This document shows, in pieces, positions 8,305 through 16,106 of a stretch of DNA of 16,877 bases. Below the pieces are notes generated by a model. It saw only the letters and a program-made list of their open reading frames with translations. It did not search any database and was not told the origin of the DNA. Numbering within the stretch: position 1 is the stretch's first letter; every line of letters begins with the position of its first letter. Source of the DNA: Phoronis pallida (lineage: Eukaryota; Phoronida; Phoronidae); the NCBI GenBank assembly GCA_028565715.1, contig JAOXYC010209794.1:1-16877 (forward strand), in the 5' to 3' direction. The translations under genes were made by a program, and so were the position numbers.

Positions 8305-9288
8305 GTTGGTATCCAGACGGTTTTTACCTGTGATTAGAAGGGATAGCTCAGGTGAGGTGATTAGTGTTTGTCTAAAGTCTGACGGGATGGGTCGGTTAGA
8401 TATCGGGTTCAAGTTAATTTTCAGTGTTGTTATCTTGTTTTTGAAAAATGATATCGATTATAAAACATTGGTGGGATAAAACAGGTGCAAATTGTTGAAG
8501 TAACTTGGGGCAATTTAGGGTGTAATTGATTTGAAATTTTCAAAATAATTCTATTCATAGAAACACCTGATATGGTTAGAAAAAATCGCCCCTCAGAAAT
8601 GTTTGATGCTCAATGCAAACATATCCTATTAGAAAAATAGTGTGTGTTTGTTAAATATCTGGGATAGGATTATGAATTGTTGACTAAAAGAAGTGGATTA
8701 TAGATTTTGAAATAACCAATTATTGAATAGAATTATGATATCAAGACAAATAGCCCATACTACTGTGTTTTGTGTTGTGTTTATTGGACCCTTGAAGCTT
8801 GGAGGGTTTTAATGAGGTTGTTATGTAGCAACACATCAGATAAGATTGAAGATTAGAGCTCTTTACCTGTTTACACCATCTGATAGGTTTACCTGTAGAC
8901 ATGGTTATGTAATCATGTCTGACAAACACTTGACCAATTTAATTGGCCAACCTTGCATATACAACATGTTTTTACTTTGATGGCACTTTTGTCAGTGCTT
9001 GCAAGCTATTGAGACAAATCATTCACTTTTGCTTGAAATCTACATGCTGTTCGATGTTAATTAATTCAAAATAAGGAGAAATGGACCTGGCTTGCTTGTC
9101 AATTTTTGGAATGAAAATGTAAACATGTTTTGCAATAGCCATTGTGTGACATTAGGTAATGAAGTCAAACTTTGCAAGTATGTGAGTAAAGATTAAAAAA
9201 TAGTTCTGCAAGAAGTCCTTATAATGCACTCCAATATGTTTTTTTCAAATTTTGTTGGTCAAATTATAATAGGGTGGTTGAACTTGAT
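8305..9288. other. Non-coding spacer
   Basis: AT-rich. It has small palindromes, such as agacatg/catgtct around 8898-8921 and ccaatt-t-aattgg at 8933-8945. A GTGAGT at 9182 has no phase-1 ORF before it. No gene seen. Confidence 0.5.
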
Positions 9289-9322
9289 AGCTAAGCCATG
9301 ATTTAAAAATCATGGCTTAGCT
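9289..9322. repeat. Perfect hairpin, 16-bp arms and 2-nt loop
   Basis: agctaagccatgattt at 9289-9304, aa, then the exact reverse complement at 9307-9322. The symmetry stops abruptly at both ends, as in a small foldback element or a recently arisen palindrome. There is no T tract or bacterial context to make it a terminator, and no miRNA-like imperfect arm. Confidence 0.85.
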
Positions 9323-9557
9323 TTAAAAAGGGCTTATAGACAACATGAAAACAGTTCAACTTTATTCCCATGAACTTTTAACCTGTCACTTACAATAATG
9401 ACCTCGATGACAATGTGGAGACACGTGAGAGCTATGAAATGATGGACTAATGACATCTCTGCAGGGGGGCCATTGTCTCGTTATCTCACCTGTCATAGGT
9501 GAACAGTAGATCACAGCACGTAACCCATAGATGCTGAATGCATCTGGTCTGGATTGT
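9323..9557. other. Non-coding spacer
   Basis: Contains a CACGTG E-box core at 9422-9427 and a run of six G at 9465-9470 following a PstI-like ctgcag. No coding exon. Confidence 0.4.
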
Positions 9558-9652
9558 ACATTTCGCAGCAATGTTATTGTTTGTGTGTACATTTCGTGAT
9601 GCATGTTGCTGTTTGTTTGTAGATTTGGCATCAATATTATTGTTTTTATGAA
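9558..9652 (+). repeat. Tandem repeat, three diverged units of about 32 bp
   Basis: Units begin at 9558, 9589 and 9621 with the pattern acatttcg...gcaatgttattgtttgtgtgt, ending in a TTGTTTGTTTGT-like tail (atttggcatcaatattattg in the third). Lengths are 31, 32 and 32 bp. The copies have diverged, so the duplication is old. A mini-satellite remnant in spacer DNA. Confidence 0.7.
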
Positions 9653-10664
9653 CACTGGGGCCAAAAAGAATGTAAGACATTGTGAATTGGGAATAAAAAA
9701 GAGGCCAAAAGGCTATTGCAGCGGTCACTTAAATTACGCCCAAGAACCAAACATGCCTGCCATTTCATGGCATTCTTTTATGCAGTGATCACTAAGTAAT
9801 CTGCAAAAGAAATCAACATATTTGTCATGGATAATGAAATATAGATTACTAAAAGTATATCCGAAAAAATAGGGTTGTTATTTAGTGCAAATTAATTGGA
9901 TGAATGTTTTAATTGTTTGTGAAAATTTTCGGTTTTTAAGAAATTTAATATTTATCCCATCAGTCAAGTTTAACAAACAAATTAAATTCCCAAAATGAGT
10001 AACCACAATTATTTATGTCAAGTTTCTAAGTGCTCACCTTTGCGTGACGTGGATACGCACACTACGAAAACGGTTAAATATTTATTAACATCAATCATGA
10101 ATTAATTATGTGACATTACCCGACTGGCTGTCATTTCTTAAACAGTCACTGACTATACTCGCACTGATCGACTGAGACCTGTGCTACAATTCTGAACACT
10201 GCGTGAATCAATAACCTATACATAGGTGATTAGTTTCACGTTACACATGTGAAGGACCCCTGCTGTGTGTAGGGACCTGAGTATTCACGGCTCATTAAAG
10301 TCCTTTTTTCTCACTGGTTTTCTCTACGTGTTCACCCCCCTCAAGGGCCTGAATCTGTATTATGGGAGCTTGGAAACGATACAGCTAAGAAGACCAGTGG
10401 TTTTACCTACCTGTTTGCTCATTTGCACACTGAGGGAGCAATTTTGTGTTTAATTGCTCTATGTGCAATGATGCATCGTATAATGCAGCATTAAAAAGCG
10501 ATGTGTTGCTGGAAAGCTGAAAATGACATGTTTTGAAACTGTTGACGGTCATATCCGGTGATGAAAAATTTTCATACTGGGTGGGACAAATCCGGTACAA
10601 CTCAATCATAAAAATATCATCATGTTTAGTTGATGACTGTGTAGTGCAAGTTGTGGTGAGATAG
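9653..10664. other. Non-coding spacer with CpG-richer patch
   Basis: Around 10035-10205 there is a CpG-containing patch (gcgtgacgtggatacgcac, tactcgcactgatcgac) with a TGACGT CRE-like core at about 10044. It may be an enhancer or promoter, but no matching ATG/donor ORF follows it. The open frame 10265-10453 depends on a non-ATG start and is rejected. Confidence 0.4.
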
Positions 10665-10843
10665 GAAATTTTGATGGGAGAAACTTGTTTGCATCTAAAG
10701 AGTTTAAGGCCGGCTCTAACGTTGAGTTCTGTGTTTCAAGCTGTCATTTTGATGTGGAAATTTTGATGGGACAAATCAGCTTGCATCAAAATAACAAATG
10801 CTCTACACTTATTTACGAACAAGCGACCTGTGTTTCAAGCTGT
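10665..10843 (+). repeat. Diverged direct repeat, two units of about 85 bp
   Basis: Unit 1 (10665-10744) and unit 2 (10757-10843) each begin gaaattttgatggga, continue with a ttgcatc block, and end with the identical gtgtttcaagctgt (10731-10744 and 10830-10843). A third degenerate relative may lie at about 10561-10595 (gggtgggacaaatc). An old local duplication. Confidence 0.7.
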
Positions 10844-11069
10844 GGACGCATTAACTAGCACAAATTGCTCCAAAATAGCCTACCTGTTGAACAATTCATA
10901 AACCAAGGTTAGGATTATGTAATTGGCATTTTTATGCCTACCCAGAGTGTGTACAATTGTTATTAGGCTAGCTGAGTAGTACGGAGACCTGTTCATTGGT
11001 TGTGTACATACACGCAGGCAAACAAACATGGTTTAGAAGATTTGCCAGCTGTAGTCCGGTGGAAGAGAC
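10844..11069. promoter_or_regulatory. Likely promoter/leader of the 11070 exon
   Basis: CpG content rises toward the exon. An inverted CCAAT box (cattggttg, about 10994-11002) lies about 70 bp upstream of the ATG, and there is no TATA box. An upstream ATG near 11028 is followed at once by TAG. Confidence 0.3.
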
Positions 11070-11184
11070 ATGCCGCTGAAAGCCCTGTTAGGGATGGACA
11101 CGATCAGGGAGGGGGAGGAGGTTATATTGAGCGTCCAGGAGAGAATACAATTGCTAAAAGCCAGTTTGTTGAGCAACACCAGAG
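11070..11184 (+). CDS. Candidate alternative first exon F (MPLKALLGMD..., helical)
   Basis: ATG at 11070 (agagacATGc, G at -3) opens 38 codons plus one base, ending at AGAG|GTAGGG. The phase fits 14777. The peptide begins MPLKALLGMDTIREGEEV, then continues with ILSVQERIQLLKASLL and ends SNTR. Regular spacing of Leu/Ile/Val with Glu/Arg/Lys suggests an amphipathic helix or short coiled coil, and the local base composition is clearly more coding-like than the flanks. Uninterrupted read-through goes beyond the donor (to about 11273) but loses this composition. With C and G it is among the better supported first exons. No homologue recognised. Confidence 0.55.
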
Positions 11185-11633
11185 GTAGGGAGTTTCGGAT
11201 TTTTGATGGAGTAATTGGTAAAAATATTTATGTCTCGGGCTGTCTGTTGTGCCACTTTGCGAGTAACCTGTGATCGACTCAGGTGTCCTGTTAGGTGGAA
11301 TTACTATTACAATGCTGATTTGTCTGGCCCGAAAAGATTTAGTTCTTTATATGAACAATTGTAAGCAGGGCACCAATATTAACAACAAAATTCCAGAACG
11401 AAAGTTTTTAAAATAACATGTCAAACAAGGTCACATATTTATCAAAATGTACAGGTCTTAAAAATGTCAACAAGGTGTTGGGAAAATGCTCTCTGGTGTC
11501 GTGACATACTCCATCAATTCGGACTAATTTGCATAGCAGACACAACATTGCAAATATACCTGCAGTCATCGAATGATTGATTATAAATCTATAGGTACAT
11601 TAATCCATTCATACCTGAGTCCCAGTCTCATTA

Positions 11634-11651
11634 CAGGTATTATAATACCTG
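11634..11651. repeat. Perfect 18-bp palindrome
   Basis: caggtattataatacctg is exactly self-complementary. Related half-sites (atacctgag, caggta) lie 10-25 bp on either side. Possibly a dimeric regulatory site, or chance. Confidence 0.6.
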
Positions 11652-12453
11652 AGCAGGTAAGGGATTAACATGGGATTAACATAAATACCGTTATTGTCCG
11701 TTATACATAGTGTATACAATGAACTGTTATTAATAAACGCGAGTTAATTGTTCTGTGTGATAATAAATGAGGATTATAGGTGTGAAATATCTCTGGGGAT
11801 ATAATACATTTTTTCATACCTTTGAGCAATGAAACATAGGTTATTGGTTCATAGTTGGCTAATTATTTTAATTAAATTGTGAATTAAGGATTAAAAGGTG
11901 GCAAAATGATTTGCTGGTTGGATTAAATAGCAATTATTATCAGCAACATTATCCATAATGCCTCCTATAGCAAAAGAAGGTTACATCAAGTTTCTCTTAC
12001 ATTACGTAATTGCGAACATAAACTATGGTCAAAATTGTTCTTGGCCAGACAGACGGTCTGTTAATTGTGTCTATAAAGCTGTTCTAATATTGAAAATATT
12101 ACAAAACCAGGTAAATATTGAAACAGTAAATGAGATACAAATTGTTCAGCTGAATAATTTTTACTCAATAATATAGATTTTCAGTCCAGTTACCGAATTA
12201 TCATTTCTAATATTTGAGGACAAGGATATGGTTAAAAGCCTATTATAAAGATATAGTAAATAAAAATATGATGCAATGAGTGTTTTTCAGGAAATAATTA
12301 TTTAATCACTATTTAGGATTGATGTACTAATGTTTTGAATAATGACTAAAGCACATTTTTTCTACTACCGATCTAGCCAAAAACCAACATATTCCTAGAA
12401 ATATGTTAATATAATTCAAATTAAGAAAATTAATTTGTTGATAAACACAATAG

Positions 12454-12495
12454 CTAAAGCCAGTCACAGAAGTAAACAGTGACTAATGTCTTTAG
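12454..12495. repeat. Imperfect inverted repeat
   Basis: ctaaag-cc-agtcac (12454-12467) is mirrored by gtgact-aatgt-ctttag (12479-12495) around an 11-nt loop. A small foldback of unknown meaning. Confidence 0.4.
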
Positions 12496-14119
12496 TGCAT
12501 GTCCATTTCTGGCATGATTGATCGCTAAAATAATTTATTTAAAATCCATAAATCAAGTCAGGTTCAGTGCAGGTTTGTCTGTGGAAAGTGATTTTAAACT
12601 TTCATGTGAATGAGTTGATATTTTATAATCAATAATCTCCAGAGCCTGTGAACAGTTCAAGATATCAAAAAAGGATTATTGTAGAAAAAATGTTTTGCTG
12701 AGAAATCCTCAATAAACAAGGAAGTGAATATAAATTGATGTACATGGGATTGCTTTATTGACTGAAAGTGGTAAAATTGACAAGACAGGTAAAATACAGA
12801 ACTCATGTTATTTTACAAAGAAAGTATTAGGGTCTCGGGTATAGTTGGGAAAGCACCGGTCCGACAATAAGGGAGCTGGGTACGATACCAAGTTGAGCTT
12901 CGTATTTTTCTGTTTCAAAAAATTTGAATAAGGTATCAGTTTTTCAGTAGACAATTTAAAATTCTAGGACAATAACCTCGCTACATGATAATCCAACAAG
13001 AGTTCAGTGATATATTACACTTTTGTATAGAGTTCAGGGTCCCGATAATCCATGAAATATTAAAGTTTAATCGGCTTATCATGTTCAAAACATATGGTGT
13101 ACAGTATTCTGAAAGGATATACATCTTGCTGGTGGCCAATTCACTTTCACTTGCTCGGCATACACCAAGCTAATCGGAAGTTGTTGAGACTGTGTTGTTG
13201 GTTTTGAATATTTATTCATTTCATCTAACAATTTCCAGCAGTGGTTTTCGGCAGGGTCATTTACCTGGTTTGAGCACTTACAGGTGTTTTAAAGGTGTTT
13301 GATTTTGTTTGAGAAGTTGGTACATTTTGACATTTATTGGAGTTACATGATGGCACTTGGGTTTTATATACGATTGATGTATGGAATCGCTGCTTTGTGA
13401 AGTCACTGATTTGGTTCCTAAAGAATGTTGAAATGATTGATATTTTTCTGTTCTGGCGTGGAGTTTTCAATCTTTTCTTCTGCTAAAGTTTTGAATTTTT
13501 GTAGTGATGCAGATTGTTTCTGTTCATCCAGGGCATCTCATGGGATAAATTGGATCCTTAACTAAACTTCACTTGAACATGCCATGATTGAAAAAATTTG
13601 GAACTTCACTTCAGTTTGAATTTTTCTCTGAAAGTAATCTCCATAGAACATGGAAAACACATATTTATTCACTTGTAGAAGTTCTGCTCTTGGCTCGCAA
13701 ACACACATCATATTTATATGTTTTGAAGATCAACAAGCCATGCTCGCTAGGGGTGATGTGTTGTCTCGCTCCAGGAATGACCAAAGGCCGACGTAACTAA
13801 GCTGCCGTAGGATAATTTGTCATCTGGAAGTCAAATCGAGGAAAAATTACCGGTGCACGCCAGCATCACCAAGCTGCAGCCTAACTGACAATTCCTCACA
13901 CGACTGTCTGAGCATGGATTATCAGCGTGGATTATCAGCTTATCTCTTTTAGAACTCACACCTTGACAGATGACATCTGATGTGTTGTTTTTTGAATTTT
14001 AATATTCCGGGCTCAGATGGTCTGCTCGGTGACTCACTCATTTGTTTACTGATGTCTGATCGAGGTTGGTTAGTGAATGGGAAATGTCGTAGTTGTTGGT
14101 GTTTAGTTGAGAAATAAAA

Positions 14120-14252
14120 ATGTGTGCTCTCGTTCATACTGGCTGGAAGAAGCATAGCTTCGTGCCAGAGCGTAGACGCAGTTCTGTGTCGTCCGTGCAT
14201 GTTCCACACATCGGAGGGAGTAGATTTAAACAGCTGAAAGCTTTATTTGAAG
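14120..14252 (+). CDS. Candidate alternative first exon G (MCALVHTGW..., RRRSS motif)
   Basis: ATG at 14120 (aaaaATGt, A at -3) opens 44 codons plus one base, ending at GAAG|GTACAG. The phase fits 14777, giving Asp. The peptide starts MCALVHTGWKKHSFVPERR and contains RRRSSVSS, a basophilic (PKA-type) phosphorylation motif. It ends with a basic/hydrophobic FKQLKALFE helix. The exon is CpG-richer than its surroundings, and the 300 bp before it are too, which suits a promoter. It is the nearest first exon to the common acceptor, 524 bp away. The donor is moderate. No homologue recognised. Confidence 0.55.
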
Positions 14253-14487
14253 GTACAGTTATACAGTTGGCCATTCAAATCTCAAGTTTTAAATGTTGTC
14301 ATCTCAGTTATTCATAGCTTTAGGTCATTTTCAGATCCTGGAGATATATCATACTTTAGCAGATTGGGTTTTTTTGCGTTATAATTGTTTCAGATGGATT
14401 TTTAATGGTTTAAAAGTTGGAATATCATGATTGTTTTGATTTTTGAAAATGTAAATTCCTATATTTTCTCTTGTTTTTTTTCTGCAG
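14253..14487. other. Intron sequence with a strong acceptor at its end
   Basis: AT-rich, ending in an excellent pyrimidine tract and acceptor (ttgttttttttctgcag, 14471-14487). Confidence 0.5.
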
Positions 14488-14569
14488 GCCACAACTGAAT
14501 CATGAAGAATATATTATCAATCATATCAAAACCCTGGAGCCTATTGTTTTTCAGTAGATTTTGCCGTAG
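14488..14569 (+). other. Possible cryptic, poison or terminal exon
   Basis: A strong acceptor at 14487 is followed by 82 nt and a G|GTGATA donor-like site. In the phase set by every upstream donor the reading stops after three codons (xGC CAC AAC TGA). An AATAAA lies at 14575-14580. It could therefore act as a poison cassette exon or a short terminal exon; equally it may be an unused decoy acceptor. A different frame is open for 22 codons (PQLNHEEYIINHI...) before TAG, but nothing enters in that phase. Confidence 0.25.
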
Positions 14570-14776
14570 GTGATAATAAAAAATTAATTTCTAATTTTAG
14601 GTAGAAATAGATTAGCATGCAACCACATGGTGACTGGAGATTCTGGCAAAGAATAATGGCCAAATCTTTGTTCAATTAAGTCTGCCAAATTTTTTTGGTA
14701 ATTATGGCTTCATCTGTCTTTCTTGATTTGTTCAACACGAACAATTTATTTTAAATGTTTCATTTGGTATTTTCAG

Positions 14777-14913
14777 ATGGCTCTGGCAAAAAAGACACTT
14801 CGGATGACAGTACGCCCTCCAGACGACGGTCAAGGTCACGCAATGATCCGAGAAACCAAACCACCCCCGTGACAACTGAAGAGGTGCAGCAAGCGTCCAA
14901 GGAACGAACAAGG
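14777..14913 (+). CDS. Common exon 1: R/S-rich with TTPVTTEEV (supervillin-like candidate)
   Basis: Acceptor gtattttcag ends at 14776. The exon supplies two bases to complete the shared phase-1 codon, then 45 codons: GSGKKDTSDDSTPSRRRSRSR, then NDPRNQTTPVTTEEVQQAS and KERTR. It closes at AGG|GTAGAG, phase 0. From memory, the order of an RRSR-type stretch, then T-P-V-T-T-E-E-V, resembles the TQPITTEEV-type motif in the disordered N-terminal half of supervillin. Supervillin is a membrane-associated scaffold that binds F-actin and myosin II and ends in gelsolin/villin-like domains. That match is short and could not be checked. If an ATG-initiated upstream exon splices here, the 14755 ATG in the intron is not needed. 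Phosphorylation sites (SxxS, RRRS) are abundant. Confidence 0.75.
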
Positions 14914-15140
14914 GTAGAGTATTTTGTCAACAGTTTTTAATCGGATTAATTCAATAAGTTCAGATGACTCCTCTTTTAATGACAACAGCTAGGATTTTTG
15001 CCGATTTTTAAATGCAAAACTAAGATATGAAGTATTTTGATGCCACAATGCCATCAAGTGCATTGATTATGTGTTTTCAGCCTTTAGAGAAATGGTGGTA
15101 GTACATTTGATTAAATGAGACTGTTACAACCATATTTCAG
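14914..15140. other. Intron between common exons 1 and 2
   Basis: 227 nt from GTAGAG to catatttcag, phase 0. No other feature. Confidence 0.75.
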
Positions 15141-15323
15141 AGGTTTCGTGGTCCTAACATTGATGTTTCTACTCAAGAAAGTTACGAGGAATTCAACCAG
15201 TCTGTTGATGATGTTTTGACCCGAATAAAAACAAATTTTAATGTTGATGTTGAAGAGATAAGATCTCCTGCGCCTCGGCCAAATCCTCCTTCTATTCGCC
15301 AGTTGATTAGGGGTTTCAGTGAG
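15141..15323 (+). CDS. Common exon 2: acidic helix-like segment
   Basis: Exactly 61 codons in phase 0 between a good acceptor (catatttcag) and GAG|GTAAAC. The sequence runs RFRGPNIDVSTQESYEEF, NQSVDDVLTRIKTNF, NVDVEEIRSPAPRPNPPS, then IRQLIRGFSE. It has two potential amphipathic helices (around SYEEFNQSVDDVLTRIKTNF and SIRQLIRGF) separated by a Pro-rich linker with an SP site. This is the least disordered-looking part of the gene in this window and the best segment for homology detection. It joins R|R to the previous exon and E|V to the next. I do not recognise a named domain. Confidence 0.85.
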
Positions 15324-16106
15324 GTAAACGCTGGTCAATGTTGGATAAGGAGCTTTCTAATGCTGCCGTAACTCTGATTTTTTGTGGTAACACCAGCAGA
15401 GATGTTGTCTGCATTTTGCTCCTAAATCTACATTCTTTTTCATGGGACTGATCAATCTTTTTGTTCAATTTTTTATTATTTGATTGAGTGTTTCAAATGC
15501 ACTCACTAACTAATTAGAAATTGTTACTAGGAAGTTTGGCATTATTTCTGGAAAGTTTTATCTTGATTTTGGTGCTTTCATTTCCTCTAACAAATTTTTG
15601 CATGCCATATGCTTTAGTTGGTTGCTGGTTGAGGTCTTTCATATTTGATGTTTCGATTGTATTCATTAGGCAGTCTTTTATGTGTTGCGGGGATTAATGT
15701 TGAACAAATCAAAAGCTTGTTGCCTTCTGTGCAGTTCTTTCAAATATATTTTTGGTGGATGGTCCGGTTATGACTTTCATTGCATGCAGGGTATGGTCAG
15801 CTGTGGTGGTAGCCAAGTTGTGGGAATTACTTCATAACTGTATAAATCATATTTTTGATCTGAAAGAAATGTACAAGTCAAATAATGTAGTCCCTCGATT
15901 ATTGACATCATTCAGTCAATGTGTTTCCCTTTACTGAATAACGGAAGTTTTACAAGGGAACACATTATTAGACTTGTATCTGATGATAACAATTGTGGAA
16001 ACGTCATACTTGCTGCCACCAACAAACTAATTGATGTAAAATATAGTAGCATGTACACAATATTGATAATTTCTAGATCCCTTTAACCTATTTTGTTTGT
16101 TTCTAG
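15324..16106. other. Intron between common exons 2 and 3
   Basis: 783 nt from GTAAAC to a pyrimidine-rich acceptor (ttttgtttgtttctag). It contains an inverted repeat at 15872-15977. A chance open frame (15752-15937) is not an exon. Confidence 0.8.
15872..15977. repeat. Imperfect inverted repeat in intron
   Basis: Left arm tacaagtcaaataatgtagt (15872-15891, continuing to about 15896) pairs with the right arm at 15953-15977 (ggaacacattattagacttg and flanks). About 21 of 25 positions are complementary, around a loop of about 57 nt. Likely a degenerate foldback or MITE remnant. It could also form a stem in the pre-mRNA between the common exons. Confidence 0.6.

Larger units (their letters stand above)
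11185..14119. other. Long non-coding spacer
   Basis: Nearly 3 kb of AT-rich DNA. Open frames 11958-12176 and 12985-13173 lack exon context; the first reaches CAG|GTAAAT in the wrong phase. A GTAAGG donor-like site at 11656 follows an ATG ORF in phase 0. From about 13740 to 14119 the sequence becomes CpG-richer (gctcgctagg, ccgacgtaac, ccggtgcacgcc), which suggests the promoter and leader of the 14120 exon. Confidence 0.45.

Noticed and set aside
9125-9155. MFCNSHCVTL mini-ORF ending at TAG|GTAATG in phase 1
   Set aside because: Fits the phase but the donor is weak, no promoter signal is seen, and at ten codons a chance match is expected somewhere in 12 kb.
11572-11655. ATG ORF ending at a good CAG|GTAAGG donor
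   Set aside because: The best donor is in phase 0 and would shift the frame in the common exons; phase-1 GT sites inside it are weak.
11958-12176. 72-codon ORF with CAG|GTAAAT inside
   Set aside because: Donor-like site is in phase 0, incompatible with the common acceptor, and there is no promoter signal.
13588-13800. 70-codon ORF
   Set aside because: Depends on a TTG start, has no exon signals, and lies in spacer DNA.
14052-14064. MSDR mini-ORF ending at GAG|GTTGGT in phase 1
   Set aside because: Lies in the leader of the stronger 14120 exon; four codons and a weak donor are well within chance.
15789-15836. Alternative acceptor in the last intron giving a short C-terminal tail
   Set aside because: gcatgcag is a poor acceptor without a pyrimidine tract, and the downstream exon at 16107 joins cleanly in frame.
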